This document shows positions 11,286 to 22,772 of a stretch of 64,000 nucleotides of DNA, piece after piece (the first letter of the stretch is position 1; every line of letters begins with the position of its first letter). The stretch lies in the NCBI GenBank assembly GCA_000733355.1, contig JNVV01000018.1, positions 310,001-374,000 of the forward strand, read 5' to 3'. The notes under the pieces are model-generated. The model did no database searches and was not told the DNA's origin. It saw only the letters and a program-made list of their open reading frames with translations. Source of the DNA: Falciphora oryzae. Its lineage: Eukaryota > Ascomycota > Sordariomycetes > Magnaporthales > Magnaporthaceae. Made by a program: the position numbers and the translations under genes.

Positions 11286-14107
11286 TCGGTTGTCTTTTTT
11301 CCGTTCTCTCTGTATGAGCTTGCGTTGTCCTATTTTTCCGCTCCGATACTGAGCGCGCGGTGAGGGAGATTTCAGTGTACTTTGAGCTGGGATACTATTC
11401 CCCTTTGCGATACACCATTGTGCTTCTCTTGGCGGACCTCCCCCTTCCCCCTCAACTCCTTGTCGAGGCCGGCGGCTTCCCCCATATGATACTACCTCGT
11501 TGCCTTTTAGATCTGCCCCTTTCGACGACGAAATATCGTTTGGTGGCACCTTAGATACAATGACAATGACGATGGATTGCATATAACCAGTGTCGCACAT
11601 ATTTTCCAACCTTTTGTTGTGCGGAAGCAAAGGAAAAAAAAAAGATGGGGCGGCCTCTTCCCGGAGCAAAGAGGCAATCAATATTGCGGGTGGCCGCAGC
11701 TGCACAGCCATTTTTCCGGGGCGCCCCCTTATGAGCCCGTGTGCGACCATGCCGCGGCCCATTTGCCCATTCCAGACGGCTTCTATTTTGTGCGCCTGCG
11801 TTGTTTGCTGACGGTGGGTGGCGGTCAGGAGATGTGCTTTGCCAGGCGGTCGGCCAGGCTGGGAGCAACGGAGGAAAGGATCTCCCACGCCCAGCTTGCC
11901 CAGGACGGGATCTCACCGTCTTGGGGGCGCCCAAGCTTCGTGAATCGCCCTCTTGTCCCGAGCGCTGGGATTGGTAAATCCCTTTTCCTTGGCCGTGGCG
12001 CCACGCGAGCGCCGCGCCGAGGGTGGTGGTGACAAGACAGACGCCATAGCCAGAAATCCCGCCTTGGCCCGATGCAAAAAATTGAGTTGAGACGATCGGA
12101 CCAAACAGCCACGGCGTGGAAGACAGGCCAATCGCAACGAGCAGCCTGGGTTGACCGATTCCGTCGGATGTATTTCCCGTCTCACTTGCGGCACAGCGCG
12201 CACATGGCTTCCACGCGGCAATCTTCAATCTTTTGTCTTGGTCTGGGTGCTAGGGCGGGAAGGCTGTCTGTCTGTCTGCCTGCTGCGTCCGCCCTTTGCT
12301 GCTTGTCCTCCCGCTGTCCTCGATTCCGGTGCGCCGTCGCACAGGGAGAGATCATCCTGTCTGTCCTCGATGGGTTATTTTCTCTTTTCTTCTCCTCCAT
12401 TTTTGGGACTATCGAATCGCCCACCGCCTTTGCACCACCTCCCCCGTTCCGACACCCGGATCAGGACCAAGAGCAAGCAATCAAAGTCCGCGTGTCTCAA
12501 CAAATCATCGACGAGTGACACGACAGGAACAAACAAATTGCCCCTTCCTAATGGAACCCCCACAGACATCCGCCGACCCGGTGCTGGCGGCTCCCTTTTT
12601 TTTTTCTTCCAGTGTTATTCCTTTCGTCCGTCGCATCGCAGCGTCTCACTCTCACGGATACCGAACCTTTGCTTTTTTCTGTGTAGCGCTCCCAAGATGC
12701 ACGTAACGATCCAGCATGTGCTGCGCGTTGCGGTAACCATCGTTCGATTCTGGATGCTTTTTCTTTTCGACTCCTCTCGGTCGGGTCAGGGTTTCTTGGA
12801 CGGCTGCCCCGAGGGATGGGAATGGCAGCACCACCGAAGGCCAAGCGGCCAATCAAATCATGCCTCCCGTTTGCCTCTGCTGGGCCCCTCCTTCCACTTT
12901 CAGCAACAACATGGGCCTTCCTAGTGGTGTGCTGAGGTGCTGTTGGCACGTTGGTTCGCTTTGGCAGGCCCAACCATTCGAACCACATGGCATCTGGGTT
13001 CGCCGCCGTCCCCTGCAGTCCCTCCCTGCTGGCTCCAAGGTCGCATGCGGGGGGAAAGTTGGAGGCGGAGACCGTTTTGTGCGGGGGAACCATCCCCATT
13101 ATTTGAACCTCACCCGACAGAACGGAGACAGGAGGCGCGACGGTTTACTCTGACACCAAAAACGGTAGGTACACAGAACCCAGAGTCCGCTCCGATAGAT
13201 CCGCGGGAAATTTGAAGCGAGGTTGCCCTGCTCGGTATGCTACTGGCGTCGCAGACCGCGCAGAAATAGGTGAGGCGGGAAGAAGCGAGCACAGACGACA
13301 AGTCTGCGCCTCTTGACCCAACCCGCAGAGCTGCGCACGCGACCCGGGATCAGGGTCCTTGCACAAGGGGGAAAGGCACTAGTTTTGTGCCTATCAATGC
13401 AAGGTATAACCGGTGCCTAGGTAGTCTGTTCCGGTATCGGTAAGCAGCTCGGGCATCTTCGCAACCCCTGAATCAAGTTGTTCGTCCCAGGACGCGATGC
13501 AGAGCCGGGCAAATCTCCTCTTCACGGCAGGCTGATTGCTATGCACCATGAAAGACGGTGCCCAGGGACGGATTTACATGAAGCCGGTGAGGGATCAATC
13601 AACTGGAAGCAGATCCGGGACTGCAGGGAAATGCATGTAGCTTCCTTTCCAGGCGGGCAAGCAGCAAATGGCTGTTGGGGATGCCGTGTAGATCTGGGAC
13701 CCAGGGGGAAGGGACCGCGGGAACAGTGCGGCTCTGCGGTCATCTTGCAGGTGCCCACCACTTTCCGCTTTTTTCCAAGCAGCCCTCTCGTAGAAGGAAC
13801 TACTTACCGTTTCCCTTTCCTCTATAAAGACCCCGTTGCAAGGGCCACCCATGGCGCTGGAAAGAAACCCGCCCGGCTGGCTGGTCCCGAGGACGGGAAG
13901 CACTGTGGCTGGTGCTGTGGCTTCCCGTCCAGCTGGCGCGGCAAAAAGGGAAGGCGCAGGTGCTGCACACAAGCGGACAGGAGCAGGCAAACGCAGACCG
14001 CCCGCAGGGGGAAACAAAGGAGAACAAAGAAGAACCCAACGGCGGCGAGAATCCGACTGGTGATAAGTCACAATCCGCCAGCCAGCCGTCATCTCGGAAA
14101 TCACCCA
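11286..14107. other. Long spacer, no supported gene
   Basis: The first 300 bases are probably the 3' UTR of the permease. The rest holds scattered open frames on both strands without recognisable domains or splice structure. Short homopolymers occur near 11631 (A) and 12596 (T). Confidence 0.5.
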
Positions 14108-14191
14108 GCTGGAATGGAGTAGTGGTTAACTCGTTGCCCTCCCACTTATACGTAGAAGGCAGAGACCCGGGTTCGAATCCCGATTTCAGCA
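14108..14191 (+). tRNA. tRNA-Gly (anticodon CCC) with a 12-nt intron
   Basis: A full cloverleaf can be drawn. The acceptor GCTGGAA (14108-14114) pairs with TTTCAGC (14184-14190), with discriminator A at 14191. D-stem GAGT/ACTC encloses AGTGGTTA (A box). Anticodon stem TTGCC/GGCAG gives anticodon CCC at 14141-14143. A 12-nt intron lies at 14145-14156, one base 3' of the anticodon. The T arm is CCGGG-TTCGAAT-CCCGA (B box). The outermost T-stem pair is C-A, a mismatch. A Pol III T-run follows at 14205. Confidence 0.9.
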
Positions 14192-14204
14192 ATTTCGACT
14201 TCAC

Positions 14205-14211
14205 TTTTTTT
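14205..14211 (+). terminator. Pol III terminator of tRNA-Gly
   Basis: Seven consecutive T start 14 nt after the tRNA 3' end, the normal RNA polymerase III stop signal. Confidence 0.75.
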
Positions 14212-15177
14212 GGGCCTTTGTGCCGTCGCATTTTTTTAGTCGCCCTTTGTGCTGCTAAGAAGATGAGCTAACATGTACGGATAAAAAGCAGGCCAAGCTG
14301 AGAAGTATAATCACGGCCCTTTCTAGAGAGCCCACGGCTTGCTCGGTATCGTACCCGATAGGAGCAGGAAAAATAAACGTCAATGGTAGAAGCTCGCCAG
14401 GTCTCCCGATCACGAGGCAAGAACCCGGCTACGAAACCCCCAATATAGGGGGATCTCTGGGGTGAATTTTAGCGGACCTAGCCCAAAGTGTCCGGTACGG
14501 GCCCGGCCCGCAAGGTGCACACACCTGGGTTCGAGCCGTGGGCGTAAAGGCGGCGAGGCTCCATACTACTGCGCCGCTCCCGGCCCCCGGTCCGTTGAAG
14601 GGCACAGCTGCTTTCCATTCGATACAGCTTTGGATCTAGCGTGCGCGCGAGGCAGGTGCGTGGATAGTCCTCGGGAGCGGGAGTGGTGGTGCCGGCTCGC
14701 TGGCGGGCTCGATTTGGCGTCAGGCTCCGGGTCCCGGAGGTGGCCACGCACTGCAAAGGGAAGGGAAAACAGAGGTGCCAGCCGGAGAGTGGAGAAGAGT
14801 TGGTGAAGCAAAGACATTGGCTAGAATAAACGACTAAGAACAAATACAACCGGCTGACTTGACCGTATCGCTGGTAGGGCGACAGCGGCCCTCGTGAGGT
14901 CCATCCGCTTCAAGTGTCAACCGCCTTCCATTACATGATGCAGGTATTGGGCAAGTGAAGGTGACTAACAACACAATAACCCACGCAAAGTGAATGAGTA
15001 CCCATCTAGGTTTTCAACCTTTTATTCCATGATGGATGGCATTTGACGGTAGTCTTTAGGCATGCTATCGCGATGTCACCGCGCCGTCCTATCGGGCTAT
15101 TGCTATCGCGAACACACGCCACTGGCACAGATAACCGATTAAACATACATCCCAACACCCCACAGATAACTAAAATC
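14212..15177. other. Spacer, no supported gene
   Basis: A B-box-like GGGTTCGAGCC lies near 14526, but no cloverleaf forms around it. The last 100 bases are AC-rich and resemble a 5' leader of the next gene. Confidence 0.5.
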
Positions 15178-15925
15178 ATGGCTTCGGGCAGCGGCGCCGA
15201 CGGATTCCTTTTTGGCCTCTCGCACGCGCCCCCCGGGAACGTCATGGAAGTGGTGGGCGAGCTGGTCAAGCACGCCCCGGTCGGCCACAACCCCACGCCG
15301 GACCTGATCGATGGGCTGCTGGCACACTACGAGAGCAATGCCATCGACAAGGGGTCGTTGGCTTTCATATTTGCGAGGTCCGAGGCCGACGGCAGGATCG
15401 TCGGCGTTCTCGTGCTCTGGAAGCTGACCAGGCCCGGTACGGCCCAGCCCAAATGTGAGTCTTCCTTTTCGTTTTCTTTCTCATGCATGCCCAGGAGACG
15501 GCGAAAAAAAACGCTGACGCCACATACTTCTTCTAACATGGGCAGCACTCCCCGTCGAGAGGATCTGCGACCCAACGCGCGACCCCCAGTCGATGGCGCT
15601 GAAGTTCTGGTACAGGGCCGACAGCATACTACGGAGCCTGATGGGCAGCGGCGCGCTCCCGCCGAGCCGGAACCCGGCCTACATCGTGTTCCAGGCCGTG
15701 AACCTCGGCTACTGCTCGGGCCCCAGGCATGCCAAGGGCCTCTACGGCACGATGTACGAACAGGCCGGCTATAGGCACGGGTTCCAGACCCTGGTCATGG
15801 GCTCCCCCGAGCAGGACAGGTTTGGCTTCCTCAGGAAGCCGCTGAACTTCAAGATCCTCAGGGAAGAGTTCGTGCCGGACACCACGGAGGACAGTGATGC
15901 GTACCTCTACTGGCGCGCGCCCTGA
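15178..15925 (+). CDS. Small GNAT-like hypothetical protein
   Basis: Exons 15178-15454 and 15546-15925 (intron GTGAGT...GGGCAG, phase 1) give 218 residues. No signal peptide or membrane segment is visible. The layout resembles a GNAT acyltransferase fold: a central strand SLAFIFARSEADGRIVGVLV followed by a helix-rich part and a C-terminal segment with GLYGTMYEQAGYRHGF, where the pyrophosphate loop would lie. The classical Q/RxxGxG/A motif is not clear, so the enzyme class is inference. The start was chosen because it follows an adenine-rich context (AAAATCATG) and begins the frame that splices cleanly. The spacers on both sides are long, so context says nothing about its job. Confidence 0.65.
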
Positions 15926-18121
15926 GGGGGAGGAGGCTGTGTTGTTTTTGGGGACATGCTCAATAGCGACGTCGTATGCGCCGGAAAGGGCTGATAATTG
16001 TCATCAAAGACGGTCCTCGGCTGTTCAACACTGCCGGGCCGTCGATGAGGATCAGAGATGGGGCTTGTCTAAACCCGAACGTGTTGGCTTCTACACGGCC
16101 GTTTTTGATGGACGGTGCTACGAGGATGGAGAGATCTCGGGGTATACCTTGGAACAGTATCCAGCATGAGAAATGACGGCGTTGCTAGCTATCTCAAAGC
16201 TCCGAAATTCCCTAGGGGCGCCCACAAGCCACCCCCGAGTGGTGTATATCCGGCCTTGGCGCTGCTCGCGGGCTCCTCCTTGGTGGAATCGTTTGCCTCG
16301 TGGGCATGGTGCGGGCCATGATGTTTCTCTAGCCACCGTTCCGTTTCGAAGCGTGGGTCGCGGAGCCACTTGAAGCCTGAGGGCTCCCGGTCTCTTCTCC
16401 GAACGGGGTCGCTTCGGTCCACTCCAGATCTTGGGCCCTGCCTGTCGAACCGGGAGGGAAGGCGCACCCGAGAGAGGGGGCGTTTGGATTTGACTGGAAA
16501 GCGTCTAAGCCACGCGGAGCTGTGTTGGGTTTCCGGTTTTTCAGCGCGGCGCGTGACGTCGTGCCGTCTTCCTGTCACCCTCCCCGACGATTCGTCCCGA
16601 GCGTGAAGAGAGTGGCGTGTGTGCCGTCGATCCAGTCTCGGATGAGAGGCCGGTTTCTAGCAAACAAAGCCCTTGGGCTCGGAGCTCCCCGTTTGCGTTT
16701 GAGAGGCGGCATCCAGGGTGGGGGAAGGGGCGACCCGCCAAGCCTTATGGGGGTGGCGCTTGCTGTTTAAAACAGCTGAGCTTACCACCCTCCTCGCTTC
16801 GACCTTCTCTGCATCGTTTCTTGATGACGTTTTTTTTCTCTTTTCATTTGCTTCCCCTGTCGGATCTGAGCGCAGCGCGCGGTGGCAGGCATGCGCACGC
16901 GAAGCTCACTAAACGCCGGCACCTATCGACGTCGCTTCAATTGGTTAGATGGAGCCGCAATCACGATTGATATTGACCCAGGGTAGGGCTTGGTGATGCG
17001 CTGCAAAGCTCGCCAGTTCTCAGCAGAGGCCTCTCCGCCGAGCTCTGGATCGCAGGAGACGCGGACGAAAAAGAAAGAAGCAAGGTGCCGGGGGTGCGGC
17101 CGTGCTGCCCATCCAGGCAAGGCATCAACCCTCACAATCCAGGCTCCTCGCGCAGTCAATCAGCCATCATGATGAAAGACTTCATGCGGGCTTCGGGCGG
17201 CGGCAGCTGCAGCGTGCAGGCCTTGCCGGATGCTCTTTTTGCCGGGCCCCCTGGAGAGTGAAGCCAGCGGTCTGGTGGCTTGGCATTGAATGCTACCAAC
17301 GACAAGTCAAGCTCGTCTTGGCAATCATGAAGCTTTCCAAAGCTTTCCGAAGCGGCGGGAAACAGGCGCGACCGAGAGGCTGAGCCGCCATATCGGGCCT
17401 TCGCTATGTCGCGCTCTCTACCTTTCTCTTCTTTTCCGTTTAAGCTCGCCCCGTCCTGTCGTTGTGGTCGAGGTTCCGGGGTCGGTTGGTCGGGGGTGCT
17501 CCACGTCGAAAAAATCTGCCGTTTCGAACTTGCACAGCCTCCTCCCGGCCAAGATCGACCATCAGTCGCATCGAGCCTTTTTCTTCCTTCTGCGTCTACC
17601 CACACACACATGGCACATGGCGCGACCAAATCGACCGCCCGTGCGCCTGGAACCTGCCGGGCAAGGCTTGCCCCAACTACCGTCGCCGGGGAAGGTTGAC
17701 GCGAGGCATGCGTCTATCAAGCGATCGGGGGACAGGGGGGTCTCGGGCTGCCTCTGAGAATGCCAAGGTTATCAGGCCATCTCGGGGCGTTTGTTTTCTA
17801 ATATGGGTGATGTGTGATATGCCTATATACGATCCTGTGGATGCATATAAATATGGCCAGCCCGTGCATGCAAGAAAACCCCGTGTTCTGGGGTGAGCCT
17901 TGGGATCACCACCGCCAACTTCACGGATCTTGTCGACAGAGTCGCGATCCAGGGTCATCCTCTCCCTTCGATTCTCGTTTGTTGCTGAGATCGCCGCCTG
18001 GTCGCCGGTGCGAACTATCTCTCCAACAGCCCAGTCTATTGTATAGACTGGCCGCCTCCTGGTCCTGGGGCTTCCTTACATTCTTTTCTTCCCTCCTTTC
18101 CCCCCTTGCTCCTCATCCGAA
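15926..18121. other. Long spacer with the calcium ATPase promoter
   Basis: No supported gene in 2.2 kb. The right end, 17800-18121, carries a TATA-like element and a CT-rich leader with TCC/CTCC tracts just before the ATG. Confidence 0.5.
17846..17854 (+). promoter_or_regulatory. TATA-like element of the calcium ATPase gene
   Basis: TATAAATAT lies about 270 bases upstream of the start at 18122, in an otherwise GC-rich spacer. Its position fits a fungal promoter with a 200-250-nt leader. Confidence 0.4.
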
Positions 18122-21100
18122 ATGGTCCCCGGAATCTTCAACAAGACGGTGGAGTCGATAGACGAGAACTCCCCTGTCGACCCGCGGTCCTTTGAGCCGG
18201 TCATGCTGGCGAACCACGGCCGCACCCCGAGCGACGCCACCACCATCCGCCCCTTCACCGGCGCCTCGGCCGTCAGCCCGGACGGCAGCATAACGTCGTA
18301 CAACCACCACCACAAGAACCCCTTCGCCACACCGTCCCTGCGCAGCCGCTCCTCCAGCCTGGCGACCGCCGTGGTGCCGCCCGTCGACATCGAGGCCGCC
18401 CTGCGGCCCGACCCGGGCACCGAGGCCGACTTTTCCGTCGCCGGCGACAACCCCTTCGCCTTCACGCCGGGCCAGCTCGGCAAGCTGCTCAACCCCAAGT
18501 CTCTCGACGCCTTCCGCGCCCTCGGCGGCCTCAGGGGCATCGAGAAGGGCCTGCAGACCGATGTTTCCTCTGGCCTGAGCGTCGACGAGACCACGGCGCC
18601 ATTCCGCGTCTCGTTCGACCAGGTTGTTGGCGGTGCCCTCCCCCAAAAGAGCCCCGAGAAGTCGGCCAACCACAATGCAGCGGCCGCGGCGGGTCGCTAT
18701 GCCGACCGCTCCAGGGTCTTTGGCAAGAACGTGCTGCCGTCCAAGAAGGCCACGCCCATCTACAAGCTTATGTGGGCGGCGTACAAGGAGAAGGTGCTGA
18801 TCGTGCTGAGCGTGGCGGCGGCCATCTCGCTGGCGCTGGGCCTGTACGAGACGTTCCGGACAGACCACAAGACGAACGAGGTGCGGGTCGACTGGGTCGA
18901 GGGCGTGGCCATCTGCATCGCCGTCATAATCGTGGTCGTGGTCGGAGGGCTCATGGACTGGAACAAGGAGCGCGCATTTGTGCGGCTCAACGCCAAGAAG
19001 GACGACCGCGAGATCAAGGTCATCCGGTCCGGCAAATCGCAGCTCATCAACGTTGCCGAGCTTGTGGTTGGCGATGTGGTGCAGCTTGAGCCGGGTATGT
19101 ATTTGTTGGAGCCCTTTTCTCCCTCTCGTGTTTAGCTAACACCCCTTTTCCGAACCAAACAGGCGACGTGGTCCCCGTCGACGGCATCTTCATCAGCGGG
19201 CACGACGTCAAGTGCGACGAGTCCTCAGCCACGGGCGAGTCGGACGCGCTCAAGAAGACGGGCGGCGAGCAGGTGATGCGGATGCTCGAGTCCGGGACGC
19301 GCGCCAAGAACCTGGACCCGTTCGTCATCTCGGGCGCGCGCGTGCTCGAAGGGGTTGGCACCTACGTCGCCACCTCGGTTGGCGTCCACTCGAGCTTCGG
19401 CAAGATCATGATGTCGATCCGCACCGGGACCGAGCCCACGCCGCTCCAGGTCAAGCTCGCCGGTCTGGCCGTCAACATCTCCAAGTGGGCCGTCAGCTCG
19501 GCCTCGTTTTTGTTTTTTGTCCTGCTCTTCCGCTTCCTCGCCAACCTGGGCAACGATGTGCGCGAGCCGGCTGAGAAGGCTTCGTTCTTCCTTGAGATCT
19601 TTGTATGTCTCCTTGGTCCCGAGCATACCCTTTTTAAGTTTAGTAGGATACTAACCAGGTCAGATCGTCGCCATCACGGTCATCGTTGTCGCGGTTCCCG
19701 AGGGCCTGCCCCTGGCTGTGACCCTCGCCCTGGCCTTTGCGACGAAGCGCCTGCTCAAGGAGAACAACCTCGTGCGCGTGCTGCGCTCGTGCGAGACCAT
19801 GGGCAACGCCACCACCGTCTGCTCCGACAAGACGGGCACCCTGACCACCAACAAGATGACCGTCGTCGCCGGCACCTTTGGCAGCACCAAGTTCGCCAAG
19901 GCGGACGGCGCCACCACCCCGTCATCATCCGATTCGGACTCGGACTCGTCCACCATGAACGTGGCCCAGTGGGCGTCCTCGCTCTCGCCCGCCACCCGCG
20001 CCGCCGTCGTGCAGTCGGTGGCCATCAACTCGACAGCGTTCGAGGGCACCGACGCTAATGGACAATTCGCCTTCGTCGGCTCCAAAACGGAGACGGCGCT
20101 GCTGCAGCTCGCGCGCGACCACCTGGGTATGCAGTCGGTGCAGGAGGCGCGCGCCAACGAGTCGGTCGTGCAGATGATGCCCTTCGACTCAGCCAAGAAG
20201 TGCATGGCGGCCGTCGTCGGGCTGCGCAACGGCGCCGGCTATCGTCTGCTCGTCAAAGGAGCGTCCGAGATCCTGCTTGGGTACTGCGACCAGAAGACCG
20301 ACGTGTCGTCTCCGCCCTCATCTTCGGGAGAGGCGCTCGAGGTGACGGATCTGACCCCCTCAGGCACGATGGCGCTGCGCGCGACCATCGAGGCTTACGC
20401 ACGCGGGTCCCTGCGCACCATCGGGCTCGTGTACCGCGACTACCCGTCGTGGCCGCCGCCGGGCGTGCACGCGGACGAGGATGGGCACGTCAAGCTGGCG
20501 GAGCTGCTACGCGGGCTCGTGTTCCTGGGCGTCGTGGGGATCCAGGACCCCGTGCGGCCCGGCGTGCCCGAGGCCGTGGCCAAGGCCAAGAAGGCAGGCG
20601 TCGCTGTCCGCATGGTCACAGGCGACAACGCCGTCACGGCGCAGGCCATCGCAACGGAGTGTGGTATTTACACGGATGGCGTCATCATGGAGGGTCCGGC
20701 CTTCCGCGCCCTGAGCGACGCCGACATGACGGCCGTCGTGCCGCGCTTGCAGGTGCTGGCGCGGTCGTCGCCCGAGGACAAGCGCGTGCTGGTGCGCAAG
20801 CTCAAGGCGCTCGGCGAGACGGTCGCGGTCACGGGCGACGGCACCAACGATGCGCCGGCGCTCAAGGCGGCCGACGTGGGCTTCTCGATGGGCATCTCGG
20901 GCACCGAGGTGGCCAAGGAGGCGTCTCAGATCGTGCTCATGGACGACAACTTCAGCTCCATCATCGTGGCGCTCAAATGGGGCCGCGCGGTCAACGACTC
21001 GGTGCAGAAGTTCCTGCAGTTCCAGATCACGGTGTCCATCACGGCCGTGATCCTGGCCTTCGTCAGCGCCGTCACGCACCCGGAGATGAAGTCGGTGCTG

Positions 21101-21781
21101 ACGGCGGTGCAGCTGCTGTGGGTGAATCTGTTTATGGACACGTTCGCGGGCATCGTGCTGGCGACGGACCCGCCGACCGACAACATCCTCAACCGGCCGC
21201 CGCAGGGCAAGGCGGCGCCGCTCATCACCATGAACATGTGGAAGATGATCATCGGCCAGTCCATTTTCCAGCTGGCCGTGACGGTGACGCTGTACTTTGC
21301 GGGCGCGCGCATCTTCGGCTTCGACCCGTCGAGCCGCGAGCAGATGCTGCAGCTGTCGACCATGGTGTTCAACACGTTTGTGTGGATGCAGATCTTCAAC
21401 GAGTTCAACTGCCGTCGCCTCGACAACGGCTTCAACATTTTCGAGGGCCTGCACCGCAACCCCTACTTCATCTGCATCAACCTCTTCATGGTCGGCTGCC
21501 AGGTCGCCATCGTGTTTGTGGGAGGCACAGTCTTTTCGGTTACCCCGATCGGCGCCGCCCAGTGGGCCGTCTGCGTCGTGCTGCCGCTCTTCTCGCTGCC
21601 CTGGGCCATGGCCGTGCGCTCGTTCCCCGACGCGTGGTTCGAGAAGGTCGTCGGCGTCGTCACGACGCCCTTTGTGCTGGCCTACGCCGGCCTGGCAAAG
21701 GTGCTTTCTCCGCCTGGGAGGCTGGTGTCGCGCAAAAGTGGCAAAGGGACCGAGGCTGACGCAGAGAAGGGGCGGTCATGA
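18122..21781 (+). CDS. Calcium-transporting P-type ATPase, PMC1/PMCA type
   Basis: Pumps Ca2+ out of the cytosol, in fungi usually into the vacuole. Exons 18122-19094, 19163-19602 and 19664-21781 give 1176 residues, normal for fungal PMC1 homologues. The N-terminal 200 residues are hydrophilic with no recognisable domain. In order: membrane pair (LIVLSVAAAISLALGLYET); actuator domain with TGES in ESSATGESDAL; M4 motif PEGLPLAVTLALAFATKRL; phosphorylation site CSDKTGTLT with Asp526; hinge TGDGTNDAPALK; four further membrane helices and a basic tail. The long acidic insert near 19920 (SSSDSDSDSS) lies in the nucleotide-binding domain. Introns have CTAAC branch sites. Fungal homologues are controlled by calcineurin/Crz1; I did not identify a convincing site. 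All catalytic motifs are intact. Confidence 0.95.
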
Positions 21782-22300
21782 CACGTGCACCGAGCTGAGA
21801 AGCGCCATGTAAGAGTAGGGATAGGAAACTGTATAGGTAGTTTAGATAGCCATTAAGATTATCCTTGGTTTAAGTGTTTGTCGGTCTCCTCCGTACTGTG
21901 ACGATCAAGAGCCACTGTCGACTTCCGACTCACGCTGACCTGCACTATATAGCCTTAATACGATCGATGTCAAGGTTTCATCGCCACAGCTGCCCAGCAG
22001 ATCTTGGGTTGGGTGAGAGTTATGCGTGGAATCTGCGAGTCACGACTGTTGCCGCCGTTCGCGGACTGCCCGTTTGGACGTCAAGAACATGGCAGGGGAA
22101 CGGGTCATGGGACAGAATGACGAGAAAGGAGCAAGAGGATCACAATGGAACGGAGCAGAAGGTCGACAATCAAGCCATGGTATTAAATATTTCCTTCCTA
22201 GCTCTTCACCAAAAAAAGTAAATAATTGACCGAGACTCGTCATCCGCTCTTCGATGGCGAGACCAGCCGGCAGGATCCGAGGCATCTAAGCATGTTCTGC
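21782..22300. other. Convergent 3' spacer
   Basis: This lies between the 3' ends of the calcium ATPase (+) and the small secreted protein gene (-). No coding signal is seen; it probably holds both 3' UTRs. Confidence 0.5.
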
Positions 22301-22772
22301 TTAGTTGACCTTGGCCTGGCCGAGGTTGTCGATGAGCTTGCCGCCATCGAACAGCTTGCCGTTGGCAGCCTTGGCGCGGCAGAGGACGCCGTTGCGCTCC
22401 TTGACGTTGTTGTCGCACTGCAGGTTGGACTGGGCAATGCAGCTCAGGCGTCCACCACCTATTTGTGGAGGAAAAAGAATTTCATATGTCAGCAAACTGT
22501 CTCTCCTCGGGTCCAATCGACCACAGGTGGAAGGTGTTGTCGGTGTCTTGTTGCTCACAGTTGTTGCCGCCGGGCACGCACTTGCCGGCGCCGCCCTGGC
22601 CGGCGCCGCCCTGGGCCTGGCAGGCGTCCTGCTTCAGGTTGGTGTTGGCGACGCAGCAGGTGCCCTGGGGAACGGGGCGGCCCTGGTTCTGGCGGGCCAT
22701 GAGGGGCTCGCCGGGCATGGCGGCGGCCAGGGCGACAAGGCCGAAGAGGACGGTGGTCAGAGACATCTGCAT
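22301..22772 (-). CDS. Small secreted cysteine-rich protein (8 Cys)
   Basis: Exons 22772-22559 and 22458-22301 (intron GTGAGC...AAATAG, phase 1) give 123 residues. Residues 1-18 form a signal peptide (MQMSLTTVLFGLVALAAA), followed by a short pro-like stretch ending MARQ. The mature part has eight Cys at 39, 40, 51, 65, 72, 78, 86 and 98. The order CC-C-C-C-C-C-C is not the hydrophobin order C-CC-C-C-CC-C. A low-complexity AQGGAGQGGAG loop separates Cys51 and Cys65. The joined exon reads NNCGGRLSC, restoring a cysteine at the splice. Likely extracellular and disulfide-stabilised. I do not recognise a characterised family; an effector or antimicrobial role is only inference. Confidence 0.8.

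Noticed and set aside
12151..12924. 257-codon plus-strand frame in the spacer after the first permease
   Set aside because: Contains homopolymer-coded Phe runs and no recognisable domain.
14470..14550. A-box-like and B-box-like pair suggesting a second tRNA near tRNA-Gly
   Set aside because: T stem and acceptor do not pair; probably chance or a very old relic.
20200..21759. 519-codon plus-strand frame overlapping the calcium ATPase
   Set aside because: Out-of-frame shadow full of Arg/Gly/Ala; the true frame carries all P-type ATPase motifs.
22301..22772. Hydrophobin assignment for the 123-residue secreted protein
   Set aside because: The cysteine order lacks the C-CC-C-C-CC-C pattern.
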